The notes under the pieces are model-generated. The model was not told the origin of the DNA, ran no database searches, and worked only from the letters and a program-made list of their open reading frames with translations. A program made the position numbers and the translations under genes. Shown here piece by piece: positions 1 through 10,423 of a stretch of DNA of 64,000 bases (its first letter is position 1; each line of letters starts with the position of its first letter). Source of the stretch: Malaya genurostris (Eukaryota > Arthropoda > Insecta > Diptera > Culicidae); contig NC_080571.1 in the NCBI RefSeq assembly GCF_030247185.1, forward strand, positions 8,181,001 through 8,245,000, written 5' to 3'.

Positions 1-169
1 CGACATTGACTGGAATGTGGAAAAAAGTGTACCGAAATTGGTAAACTTTAACTGGAAACGAATCCGCAGGCAACATTTATGTGTTTATCTTCGAAAGTAT
101 TTTGCATGAATTGAATTGTGAAACATAGAAAACTTTCATCTAACATGTTCAAGTTTTATATTACGTCCA

Positions 170-290
170 ATATTTTTCTCAATTAGGGAGTTTGCGACTA
201 GAGTTAGAAAAACTTCTTGGGACTATGTCGGGAATTGAACTCAGGTTGACTGCTTGAAAGGTAATGACAGACCTACCACCTATACAGTCT
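170..290 (-). mobile_element. tRNA-derived SINE-like fragment
   Basis: On the minus strand this reads as a tRNA-related sequence with a recognisable RNA polymerase III B box (GAGTTCAATTCCCGAC), followed by a T-rich tail region containing AAGTTTTTCTAACTC. The order B box, short spacer, TTTTTCT is the layout of insect tRNA-derived SINEs, and the 61.2 kb element in this window has the same layout. The A box half is poor, so this is a diverged or partial copy. It carries no coding information. An unrelated chance match to the B box remains possible. Confidence 0.45.
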
Positions 291-317
291 TCCTATGTAC
301 AATATGGTAAAAGAGGG

Positions 318-634
318 CGGGTCATTTCGCCGAAAGCCATTTCGCCGAAAGTCGTTTCGCCGAATGCCATTTCGCCGACGTTAGCTGAGTCGCCGTCGAC
401 CCGCCGTCGGAAGCGGCGGCCTCTTGCATACAAACCTGTAACCGCCTCGTTACACCGCCCATCTTTTATTTGTCTTCATCTTAAATCAATTCTAATTACG
501 ATTTTAAGACGATTTCAGGATTCGACGAAATGGCACTCGGCGAAGAGGTCCATTCGGCGAAATGTCATTCGGCGAAATGGCTTTCGGCGAAACGGCTTTC
601 GGCTAAATAGTTTTTGGTGAAATGACCCTGATCC
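318..634. mobile_element. MITE-like element of TTTCGCCGAAAG repeats, copy 1
   Basis: The left arm (about 318-380) is a string of near-identical words, CATTTCGCCGAAAGC, on the plus strand. The right arm (about 520-634) is the same word array in inverted orientation, ending in AAATGACCCTGATCC. The arms make the element a long imperfect inverted repeat around a unique centre of about 140 bp. The terminal word GGATCAGGGTCATTTC recurs at the ends of other copies (22.68, 29.86 and 32.28 kb), which supports it as the true terminus. The open reading frame across the left arm is a by-product of the 9-12 bp word periodicity, not a gene. The element is non-autonomous and its mobilising enzyme is unknown. 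Confidence 0.65.
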
Positions 635-2009
635 ATTGTAAACTGGAGCAAAACGTTCTTTGCTTCACGCTACTGTTGGAATTGTATGAAACTGAACAAA
701 TTCTTTTGTTAAGTTGAATGTCTTGCGCTGTCTTCACATCAGTTTTTGCAAAACTTCGATCTCATTTACTGTTGACCGAATATTACCACGCTCAGAGCTA
801 ACTAACCATGATCATGGAAGCACATGGCCTTTCATCACATTTTTAATTCGATAACAGAGGATATAAGACTAAATAGTCATTTGTCTGTCGGATCATAAAA
901 ACTCTATGAAGCTCTATGCGCGAAGTTGGAAATCGATACTAGGTAGGCTGCGTGGGAGCCAGTGAACGTCATCTCTGTATATTTAAACCTCATAATTCGA
1001 GGTAACTTTTCTTCGTTTTGTCTGAACCATTGAAAATAGTGTTTGACGGAAAAATCTTCTATAGTCAAATAAAAAAGTTGATACCTTTCCCAAAAACAGG
1101 GGAACAAAAAACGATTAATGGAAGCTTTTCAGTTTGGCTTTTACCGAATATTCTGTAGACAATTTTGAAGCAATGTCGGAAGAAAAATACAAGCTAAAAC
1201 CTTTAAAATAGGTTCAAAATTTCGAAATGGCAAACAAACACAAACAACAAAAAATTGTAATATTTCTACAATTAATTTGACACATAAGTAATGCATTCTG
1301 ATATAATTAATGATAAGTTTACTGAATTAGATTGATGTTTTACGGCGCTGAAAAATACTTGAGTGTTTTACCCGAATTAGCGAGTGAGGTAAAATGGGTA
1401 AATGGCTGAAATAGAAGTAAGCTGAAACGTAGGCTTTTAAAATTTAAAATCTTTTCATTGTCGAAAAACATCAATATAAACCAGTAAACATTAGCTAACG
1501 GTGCCCTCCTTTCTATGAATACAATTCATAATATGTTTTAATTTTTAATAATTCTAGTAGGATCGGCCAATTCGGTACTAACATGTGATTAGGGTATATC
1601 GTGCGATAGGCCCTTTTGAAAGTTACGAAAAATAATGCTCATTACTCAAGCTTTAAACATGGAATTCAAGCATATTGTGCAAATTTTCGTAGATTGGGCT
1701 TCTATCTACGAGATTATAACGATTATTATGTAAATGAAGGTTGTAGAGCCGAGCGATGAGCATTATATTTTGTAACATTCGCTAAGCACATGTTACTACC
1801 GAATTACGTTTTGACATATTACGTTAAATGTAGAATGATGAAAATCCTTTTCACTGTTGCGAATGAGAAGTGAATCTGCAATTGTAGTTTTATGGAAATT
1901 TAACAGATTTGGGGGATTTATGATAGTTCTTCACGAAAAAAAAACCAAATGATCGTGTCATTTGTCGATTTGTTTCAGTCCTGTTAAAACGTAGAGCCAT
2001 CTTGATCAA
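635..2009. other. AT-rich intergenic stretch, nothing recognised
   Basis: About 1.4 kb of AT-rich sequence. I find no reading frame resembling a known protein, no terminal inverted repeat and no tRNA-like segment. Short poly(A) and poly(T) runs only. Confidence 0.6.
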
Positions 2010-2330
2010 TATCTAACGGGGAAAACAGATTTAAAAATGACTTGAGAATGCAACTATGTAATGAAAGCCGCAAAAATGTTACCGCATAGACGGGATTCGA
2101 ACCCGTAGCTAGCTCCTAACCAGGGAAATCGTTTTGCTAATTAAGCTACTCTGCATATGAAAAAAAGATAAACAAACAGCCCAATTGACTAGAAGAAGCA
2201 AACATGCTTCGCTTTACTTGGCCACCACAGCATTCAATTATAGTCCTATCGCTATGGAAACACAGTTAATAGAAAACAAACACACACGCCGCGTAACAAG
2301 TCTATCCTTACTATTCTGCTTTGCCGTCAG
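2010..2330 (-). mobile_element. Repeat with internal tRNA-Thr-like sequence, copy 1
   Basis: Minus-strand element whose centre is the tRNA-like sequence at 2084-2154. Downstream of the tRNA-like part (plus-strand 2010-2083) it matches 18632-18700: both read roughly GTCTnTGCGGTnnC, then a GTGGTTTTCATTACATAGTTG-like segment, then CATTTTTnAATCTGTTTTCC. The upstream part (2160-2330) aligns more loosely with 18440-18555, including a GCATGTTTGC-like hairpin. The match extends on both sides of the tRNA-like unit, so this is a dispersed repeat and not a lone tRNA pseudogene. It is unusual for a SINE because the polymerase III promoter is internal and not at the 5' end. Confidence 0.6.
2084..2154 (-). 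pseudogene. tRNA-Thr(GGT)-like pseudogene within repeat
   Basis: 71 nt on the minus strand fit a tRNA outline. There is a partly paired acceptor (GCAGA with TATGC) and an A-box-like GTAGCTTAATTAGC. The anticodon loop CTGGTTA has U33 and would read GGU, with a stem of about four pairs. The T arm is perfect (ACGGG, TTCGAAT, CCCGT) and carries a consensus B box GGTTCGAATCC. The D arm is weak and the acceptor has mismatches, so a functional tRNA is unlikely. A related sequence at 18561-18631 shows that it travels as part of a repeat. Confidence 0.55.
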
Positions 2331-2489
2331 CAAGCTTTGATTTGAGATTTTGTTTTTGTCGCTTTTGCTGCCTATGGGGTTTTTGTTTCGAAATATGCTG
2401 AGAGATTAAAAACTTTTGTTTTTTGAGTTTGTTTTTATTATCGATGTTTTAACCTTGTGATCATTCGAACTTTTTCGAGTCAGAAAACA

Positions 2490-2590
2490 ATTTCTTATCC
2501 TATTTACCGGGTTGGGATCACCCTCAGACTGACTGTGTGAAATGCATCAACTGACCCACCACGCTATACCTGTTCTCAATTTGTGCATTG
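2490..2590 (-). mobile_element. tRNA-derived SINE fragment, same family as 61.2 kb
   Basis: The minus strand begins TATAGCGTGGTGGGTCAGT and continues to GATCCCAACCCGG. This parallels the plus-strand element at 61212 (TATAGCGTGATGGGTAAGT ... GATTCCCAACCC). The A box is recognisable and the B box is degraded by a loss near GGTTCG. It is a decayed short interspersed element with no coding content. Confidence 0.5.
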
Positions 2591-3079
2591 AAGAAGGAAT
2601 GGAAACGTTGTCGAAATAAACATAGACCATGCTCTTTTCGTGAAAATAAATATAGCCCATCTCTATACTCTCAGACAACAGTTAAGTATGTTACGAAAAA
2701 ATGTGCAATGAAAAACGAAATCACGAGAACGAGATAAAATCTATTAGGAACAACCAAAATATTAGGATATGAGATTCAAATAAAGAAAACATAATGGAAA
2801 GTATCAAAATAAGAAGTAAAATTGAAATATTAAACTTTATATTCAAAGAAAACGCAGATATGAGGATGTGACCCTGTTAGAAAAATTGTGCAATAGATTA
2901 TTTAATGGGAGTCATTGAACTAGGATTTTTCTTCTAGCATTTTGATTTGAATCTAGGTTAGACGAAGTCCACCAAAATAGGAGTTTTTTTCTACATTCAA
3001 AAGTTATACATTCATACGAACGCAAATTCTGAGGAATTGAATTCCGACTCGACTAGAATCAAATCAATACCGAAACCGT

Positions 3080-5930
3080 CCCATAAAGCATCAAACATTT
3101 ATTCACGGTTCGACCGCCCAACAACATCCACCGGGCAGCGGCGAACGAATTGAGCCATAAACCTAGGGCCGCTTGTCATGGCTGCCGGCTGGGTCAATTT
3201 TCTCCCAGTTTAGTTTAGTGGTAATTGTTATGCTTTTTTTACGTCGAGCTTCGGTCGCAGCACGAACCCCACCAACAATGGGGCCCGGGTACTTTGCCAC
3301 AAACGTTCGCGCTTATCGCGACGATAACATCGTACCGCGAAGCTGAACGGTCGCGCATAAAATTAGTGAAACGTCGTGCGCGCCACGGGTCCATTTAATT
3401 GGTATCCAACTTCTATTGGAATTCGGGGGAAGAGTGGAGCTTAGGGCGGGATTGTTGTCGAATGATTACAGGCCACAAGTCAAGATTCAAGACTCTTCCT
3501 TCCTAGCCTCGCACACTTATCACAGATCCCGGTGGAAGGTGGAGGGAAACCGAAATTGGATTCCGAATTATTCATATTTCAGAGATTGGCTACGCAACGG
3601 GGGTGGCCAGTAATATTCCTAGTCAAATAATGAAAGTGGCTTCCTGGGAAGAACAAATTGGGCTTTCGTGCCCAACGATGTGTGGCTTGATTTATCGACT
3701 TGAAGAGCAAAAGGAAGAATCAAATCAACGGTGATTCTAAAATATGATCACGTTTTCTTCTAGCACTTCAGCGGTGCAAATAGAAGAGACAGACAATAAA
3801 AAAGCCAGCAGAAACGACTAGAGTGCACATAAAAATGATGAGCGAGAGCGAGAACGAGTGGATCGATGAAGAAGAGGAAGCAGGAAAAAGTACGAAAAAC
3901 GAACGGTCCAATATCGATGTTGGAGAGGCGTTACCAATAAGCGATACTCTGCTCCGCCTCACTGTGGGACGATGTGCCGGGGGGACCATCACACCTCTGC
4001 ACCGGGCCAGGCTACATACAGTCACATACTCTTCGGACGGGTCCCCCGTCGACCCCAAAAAACGAGCACCGCGCTGTGACGAGCGAGCCAAAGCGTATCG
4101 ATATTTATTGTGTGTACACACATATCTGTACAGCGCGGCGGAATGGGAGCGAGAGAAAAGAACCTATATGTGTGATCGAAACGACGATTACCAAAACCGT
4201 TGCCCGAGCTTGAACATTAATGTGGAAAATACGACCCGCGAGTGACAGAGACCGAATGATTATGATAATCGTACAAAAAAAAAGAACGTAATAAAAAATC
4301 ACACCTTTTCTTTTTGGCTGCATCGCAAAAGTATATCGCAGCAGGCAGCGACAACTACCAAAGCTATTGACGACGGTGATGACGACGACTACGATGAGGA
4401 AAGCATCGAGCATGAAAGGAAATGGGAAAGAAAAAAGCTACCAAGTCCACACTGGCGAAGCTTCACATACCACTACATCGATTCGGATCGGATGGGCACG
4501 TGGTCGTACACGAGCGCGGGGTCCTGGCGGCGGGAAAGGATCCCGGGGACAGACACAAGCTTACATATTTCATTCGGAGTTTCCCGATAGCCGATTTATA
4601 TACATCTAACGACCCCCGCCCTTCGCCCAGAGAAAATACTCAATAGAACTCGTTCCCCTCCAGACCGACTGACAAAGGCAAGACCAGGCAAAGACTTCCT
4701 CAATCCTGTGCTGTGTGTGCTCTCGGCGATCGGTATCGGTACATGTTCGGATTTCTTCTGAATCGCACAAATCGAGAGACGAACAAACAATAATAATCCC
4801 CCACCACCCGCGCATTGACTCGACAAATCCTTATATCGATAGCTCTCCACGGCACCGTACGGCTCCACCACCATCAGCACCACACCACATCAGCGCCACC
4901 AATACACATTCAACCAGCCGAGAATCTGTATCCGATTTCGCATCCTATGCTCCCCTTTCCATTTGACAGCAGGAACACCAGCAGCAGCAACAGCAGCACA
5001 TTACGGGTTCGATTTCGCTTTCTTTTTCGCCTGCCTGCCTGACGACGACGGGTGTGTGCAAAAATCTCTCGCGTCTCACACGGACACGATTGGGAACTCG
5101 ACTCACGCCTGCATATGCTCCTTTTTTCCTGGCAAGAAGGCACAGGTCTGCTGGTGGTACATATGCAGGCGTCTGTCTGTGGCGGCTTCCTGTAGGAGAC
5201 ATACCAGCACACAAATCTCTCTCATTGCTAGTGTAGATCGCAACCGCAGGCGAGAGGGAGAGAGCAAGAGAACGATTTGGTGAGATCGAACGCTGTTCGA
5301 ACCGCATCAATAGCAGCAGCAACAGCAGGCAGCATTGGATCGGATTCGTGTGATTTTTTTATTCGGTTGCCTCTGTGTGTGCTCATCGCTCATCGACTGC
5401 TGCACTCACTATACTGCCACGATGTGAGTGATTTCTCTCCTGCTGTCGATTGTTGGACTCGGTGTGATGTACACTCTCGTCCGCTGCGCTGGTGTTGGTG
5501 TCAGTGTCCGTAAACGGCAACGGCAGCAAGTAACGAATAAAAAAATGCTGTTCCGTTTTCTTCCGCGCGCACACGACCATATTCGGCACGAGGTTGGTAG
5601 CCAGCAGGACTTTTCCCGATATCTGTGCGCTGATGGTGGCGAAGTGAAAAGTTCTTTTATTTTTCTTGCCTTTTGCCCGTTTCATCTATTGAAGCGCAAG
5701 CATCTCCGTCGGTGGTGGTGGTGGTGGTGGTGGTTCGGTTTGATGCACCGATTTCACAACCCTGGGCGCCGCGTTCCGACCGTGTCACGACGAGAAGCGA
5801 GACAGGATGCATCGCTCGCATTGGGAACTTTTGTTTCCGAGCGTCGGGTTACTAAATGTGTTGCGCATCTGGTCGCGGGGAGAAGACGACGGAGGTTGGA
5901 TTTTCACTTCCGGGTTGTCATGGGTGTATT
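3080..5930. other. GC-richer low-copy block A
   Basis: Clearly less AT-rich than its surroundings and free of the repeat families that fill the rest of the window. Contains trinucleotide-biased tracts: GACGACGAC-type near 4370-4395, AGCAGCAAC-type at 4980-5000 and 5310-5330, and a (GGT)n run at 5709-5735. That last run is what produces a tryptophan-rich 168-residue frame at 5428-5934. Long open frames occur on both strands and in overlapping frames, as expected of GC-richer non-coding DNA. I see no protein family and no convincing exon. Likely intergenic or intronic, possibly regulatory (inference). Confidence 0.5.
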
Positions 5931-6847
5931 GTGACAGTCAAAAGTGTGACGGTATTCCGAAAAACCGGTCAATTCAATTAAACTGTCATTCCGATTATTC
6001 TGTCATTGGAATCAAACTGTCAACTGTCAATCAAAAAGCATCTAGAATCGGAAAAAATGCAAATTTATAGCTACACAAAAAATTTAAAAATTTTACTGTT
6101 GATGTAATTCCTCATAAGACAGATTGATATATATGTAATTCTTCAAATGACAGGATTACACGAGAATGTCTTATATCTGCGGCAAAAATAACAAGTTTTT
6201 ATGGGGGGACGACATTCGTTAACAAATAAACATCAGAATGCAAAAAACTGGCCTAGATTCAATTGTAAAAAATACCCATTTTTTCGCCATTTCTGATTAA
6301 TGAAGTCTATCCTTAAGAGATGACTCACAATCTTAGGAAAACGGCCATTGTTGCCAGAATGCAAAAACAGCTTTCTTCACTGTCGTTGAGCGGAAGTTCA
6401 AAAAAGAAATATCAGTTTATTTGGATTTTTTTTTTTCAAATAAACGGATGTTTTCTCCGTGAAGCTTCGTTTTGCAGTAGCGAAGAAAACTCATTTGCGT
6501 TTTCCTACAAGAGCTGTTTTCCTAGGATAGAAAGTACACCGAAAGAAAAGAAACCTACACGACATATAAACCGATAGAACTATGAAATAGACATCAGTTG
6601 AAACGAAAATCTGATTCAAAACCATGATTAATGTAAAATTCCATTAAGATTCATTTAGTTTTTCATTGAATAAGACTGTATTTTTACAAAACGCCTAATT
6701 TTGTAATGTAACTTTCAATTCAATTGTCTGCTTCAAATGTGTGCATGAAAATAAATGTAAATTCACAAAATATTTTCATCTGTGTAGAACTTTTCGGAAT
6801 CTGCCATATAAATTGTGAAATAGAATATCAACTCTTGTCTGTCCCAT
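5931..6847. other. AT-rich stretch without recognised features
   Basis: The junction with block A contains several AACTGTCAA/CTGTCATT words (5945-6035). Beyond it the sequence is AT-rich, with no transposase relic or clear inverted repeat. Confidence 0.5.
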
Positions 6848-7090
6848 ACTCTTAGAAAAAAATGATACTTGCTCATGACGTAAATCCAAACAAGCCGTAA
6901 TTTCTTGGTTAATGATAGAATGTTACATCTACTTACATGAAAAATAAAATTATTTGTTTATTTCGATGTGAAATTCAACTAAATTGGTTGTGAAGTTGAA
7001 AAAACGATTCATTTTTACATACTTTGGGTTGTAAATTTAAGTGGAATGCAACGCTCCTTTTATGTGCATACAATGAGACGCTAATTGATT
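6848..7090. repeat. Dispersed GACGTAAAT repeat, subfamily b, copy 1
   Basis: Begins near ACTCTTAGAAAAAAATGAT and contains GACGTAAATCCAA, a TTTATTTCGATGTGAA segment and AAATTGGTTGTGAAGTTG. The same order of words occurs at 8180-8410 and at 31950-32110, where the left end is CACTCTTAGAAAAAATGAAA. Size and shared ends suggest a small non-autonomous DNA element, but I could not define a target-site duplication. Confidence 0.5.
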
Positions 7091-7382
7091 TGATTTTTTC
7101 GTAGTGTGCATGTACAAAGTATTCGCATATCTGTCTCATTTAGTGCAAATGCCATCAATGACATATGTTGAAATCTTAGTAGTATATCACCAATATTTCG
7201 TGCAATAAAACCAGTGTTTTGTGGTATGAAAAATAAAAAACATCTGAAATAAAATTGGAACCGTCTTTTTCTCAGCATACCGATATTAATTTGAGACTGA
7301 TATTCAAGTATACTCTGAAGTGTCAGAAGTCATAAATTCATACAATTTTTTATTAGTTTTTCGTTGGAGTTGTTAGTAGAAT

Positions 7383-7790
7383 ATTGTCACTAATAGTACT
7401 GTTGTTGTACCGTTTAATTCTACTATGTCACGTCATTACACTCTCACAAAGTCACTATTTTCACTAAAGTGTATCACACGTTATAATACAGATACGTACA
7501 CTGAGGTTTTTTTTATACGAGTTTACGTACCGCATAAAAACCGCATAACTCTGAAAATTCGCATTAAAAAAATCGCATAACTCTGAAAAATCGCATAAAA
7601 AAGACGCATAAAAAAAGACCTTATTGTATTTCGAATATTCGAATATTAAACCTGATACACTGATGAAGAATATAACGTTTGATACACTTTTGGGAAAATA
7701 GTGACTGTGAAAATAGTGACTTTGTGGAAGTGTAATGACGTGACATAGCAGAATTAAACGGTACAAAAACAGTACTATAAGAGACATAAT
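7383..7790. mobile_element. MITE with ~100-bp terminal inverted repeats (host of nested insertion)
   Basis: The left arm, about 7383-7490, contains TACCGTTTAATTCTACTATG and CACAAAGTCACTATTTTCAC. The reverse complement of the right arm, about 7668-7790, contains TACCGTTTAATTCTGCTATG and the same CACAAAGTCACTATTTTCAC. The arms agree over roughly 100 bp with few mismatches. The right arm carries a 15-bp tandem duplication of CAGTCACTATTTT-type sequence. The interior is interrupted by a second, unrelated MITE at 7499-7626. It has no coding capacity and would fold into a long hairpin. Confidence 0.75.
7499..7626. mobile_element. CACTGAGGTC MITE with CGCATAA minisatellite, copy 1 (nested)
   Basis: 128-bp element flanked by TA on both sides (7497-7498 and 7627-7628). 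The left end is CACTGAGGTTTTTTT and the right end is the inverted, slightly diverged AAAAAAAGACCTTATTG. Just inside the left end is GAGTTTACGTACCGCATAAA, shared with the other two copies. The body is a tandem array of a roughly 30-bp unit containing CCGCATAACTCTGAAAATTC. TA duplication points to Tc1/mariner-type mobilisation. It sits inside the MITE at 7383-7790 and is therefore younger than it. Confidence 0.75.
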
Positions 7791-8039
7791 CTTTTCTCAG
7801 TGTGTAGATTTGAATTCCATAGCTGGAGTTTGAAGTTAAGTGGAAATTGTTAAGACATTGGTTTTGTCGTTCTTTTGTGTGAGGTTTGCATGCATAATCT
7901 TAACAGAATCAAAAATACAGATGAAGCAAATTCTCATATGACACAATGAATAAAAACGTAATTTATCAAATGGTCGGATTTCATGAGAATTACATGAACC
8001 ATGTGCTAACATGCACAACCTTTTACGCAGGTACGTCAA

Positions 8040-8178
8040 ATTACATATATCAGCGCTTAAAATGTATCAGAATGTATGAAACTTGTGTTGAATTAATTGA
8101 TTGAATTTGTCATTTTCTACGCTCGAATATGTTGGACTTAGAAGACGTTAATTTACATGATATTTTTCTAAGTGAGTT
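8040..8178. repeat. Dispersed GACGTAAATT repeat, subfamily a, partial copy
   Basis: Contains CGCTCGAATATGTTGGACTT followed by AGAAGACGTTAATTTACATG. This matches the 3' parts of the elements at 62812-63085 (CGCTCGAATATGTCGGTCAC) and 51303-51690. Only the right half is clear here. Confidence 0.5.
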
Positions 8179-8179
8179 C

Positions 8180-8410
8180 ATTCTTGAAAAAAACCTGAAG
8201 CTTACATTTGACATAAGTTCAAACACATCGTAATATTTTTTGTGTGTTGACAGTATATTACATCTATTGAAATGTAAACACAAATTTAATGTCTATTTCG
8301 ATGTCAATTTCTGCCAAATTAGTTGTGAAGTTGGTGTGATTCATTTTCACATGTATTTTCAGTTATAATTCTAGTGAATTACGAAACTTCTATGTTACGT
8401 GCATTCGACT
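8180..8410. repeat. Dispersed GACGTAAAT repeat, subfamily b, copy 2
   Basis: Shares with 6848-7090 the order TTACATCTA, then a block containing TCTATTTCGATGTCAATTTC, then AAATTAGTTGTGAAGTTGG. It lies directly next to the subfamily a copy, so the two may be halves of one longer element. Confidence 0.45.
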
Positions 8411-8594
8411 TTAATTAACAGGTTTTTTTCAGAGGACATTATTCTAAGCCCAAAAATATTAGATCGAAGGTAAGTAGGTGCCATCGATGCGAGAGGTGAA
8501 TGATCTTGAGGGTAAAGTTTTTACAATCAAATAAAAAAAATTATTAAAACTTTGGAGTTTTTTGGTTAGCCTAAAAACAATATATTTCAATTCG

Positions 8595-8738
8595 TTTTTT
8601 TTTAACGTATCGTCTTTGGTTTATCAGCTCACTGCATCAGTGTGAAATTTGCGTCTTTGCGTGAACTGCTAGGTGGACATGGCAGTTCAATTTGAACTGC
8701 TGTAAGCACTGTTGAGTCAAAGGCGAAATGAGAAGAAA
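8595..8738. mobile_element. Small inverted-repeat element, CATCAGTG family, copy 1
   Basis: The left end reads AACGTATCGTCTTTGGTTTA then TCAGCTCACTGCATCAG. The right end, in reverse complement, reads CATTTCGCCTTTGACTCAAC then AGTGCTTACAGCAGTTC. The central GCAGTTCAATTTGAACTGC is itself a perfect palindrome. Copies at 20162-20252 and 21501-21863 share the CTTCGACTCATCAGTGC word. Confidence 0.55.
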
Positions 8739-9117
8739 CCGGATTTTATCTATGATTTCACTTTTAATTGTCGTATATTTTGATAATCAAGGGAAGGTTG
8801 ACTAATCGATTATCGAAAACTATCCAAAACACCAGCTTTTAAAATAAAATTTTTGTCTTACAACAGTACTCGTCCAGCGACTTATTGAGAATTCAAGAAT
8901 TTACAAACAATAGGCGGAACGTGCCCTCCGTCCCGGTCGACTGGGATTTTAACTCTGGTGCGTTTGAAATTGTGCGGTTTAAGAATGGAGTTTGTCCTTG
9001 ATATCATTGACAGTTGAATTAAAGAATGTTATCTTAGACGCTTGCAAATTGTTCAACTCGAGCATTTACTGGCTTAACTGAAGCCTTTTCTTTGCGGAGA
9101 TACGGATGGTATAATAA

Positions 9118-9500
9118 GAAACCCGCTTCTAAAAACTGCTTAGTTTCAAAAATTCACGAGAAAAGCCCACATAACATTGTGAAATCTCTCAAAAAACCGC
9201 TTATCTTCCAAAATCCACATAAAAAACCTCACAGTTTTTAAAATAGTTACAGTACAAACTCATAGCTTCGCCGGTCGACTCGAAAAAAACACAATTTAGG
9301 AAAACCGCATTAAATTAGAAAAGTCCATATAATATTTTTTTCATACGGATGATAAAAATTATGTATGGGGTACGTACCGCATTAAAAAAAAAAGAAATAG
9401 AAAAAAAAATTAAAATCTGAATATTAAAACACATAACTACGAAAACCCTTACTTTAGAAAAAACTGCTAAGCTTCGAAAATACAAAAATACGTCTTATAA
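9118..9500. repeat. Diverged CGCATAA/CCACATAA tandem tract
   Basis: An irregular series of words such as AACTGCTTAGTTTC, AAAACCGCTTATCTTCC, CCACATAAAAAACC, ACGTACCGCATTAAAA and AAACTGCTAAGCTTCG. It resembles an old, degraded version of the minisatellite interior of the CACTGAGGTC MITEs and includes their TACGTACCGCAT signature at about 9370. Ends are not recognisable. Confidence 0.4.
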
Positions 9501-10193
9501 AAGATTTTAATGTATTAAATATACAAATTCTACGAAATGAATGTAACACGAAGACAAGTGAAAACGAGATAAAAATCCGTGTTGCCACTGCAGACGCACA
9601 CGGAACTGGTTCTGCATGAGAAGCTTATTCTTTTGGTTGGTTGTATGCAGAATATTCAATGATGGATCATTTTTTCCCTAACGTTCGCTCGATAATGACA
9701 TTTGAGATTATTTCCTTTTGGCCTTTGAATGACTTCAGCTGGTGTGTAATAGGGGTCAGGTGCGGCAACTATCAAGGAACGTTGCGCGTTGGAAGGAGGA
9801 GCTATTCTTCCCCGCCCTCTCTCAATATTTCGACAACGGGAATAAATATTAAATTTATTAGAGATATTCTAAAGGATCACACTTTTTTATAATCCCCACA
9901 ATACATCTCCTTAATCTATCATATTTTCAACTATTTTATTACAATTTTTGAGTTCTAATTATTCGAATTGACTTTCTTATCCCACATACATTTGAACGGG
10001 TTAGCACAAGTTGGGATGAGAAATATGGTTGGCAGAAATGTGAAAAGTGTCGAATGATTTTTTGGTATTTTTATACATTAAATTCCTGTTTATACATTGC
10101 CAATGTTACGCATTTTTAGACTCTAGCTCTAAAAATTCTGACATGAATTTTTTGCTCACACACACACATATTAGTACAAATGAAGACATACCC

Positions 10194-10423
10194 TAGAAAA
10201 GGTCATAAGTGCAAATGACAGTTTCTCTTTGTTTACTCTCTCTATTTTGATTAGTACGTGTCTATCGGCAATCCCTTCCTCTAACACTTAGAATGATGAC
10301 TGAAACCATCAACTTTTGATCTGCACTTATGAATTTGTTGAAAAAAACAGGAATAATAAGTAATTGAAAGAGAAATTAAAGTAAAGAAAGAAAAACTGTC
10401 ATTTGCACTTGAGACCTTTTCTA
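10194..10423. mobile_element. MITE with ~45-bp terminal inverted repeats
   Basis: The left end is TAGAAAAGGTCATAAGTGCA, continuing AATGACAGTTTCTCTTTG. The reverse complement of the right end is TAGAAAAGGTCTCAAGTGCA, continuing AATGACAGTTTTTCTTTC. About 45 bp match with roughly five differences. Total length is 230 bp with no open reading frame. The terminal TA may be part of a TA target duplication. No second copy was found in this window. Confidence 0.75.

Noticed and set aside
264..620. 118-residue frame with ISPK-like repeats
   Set aside because: Produced by the TTTCGCCGAAAG word array of a MITE.
5428..5934. 168-residue plus-strand frame in block A
   Set aside because: Contains seven consecutive Trp from a (GGT)n microsatellite, overlaps frames on the other strand and has no motif.
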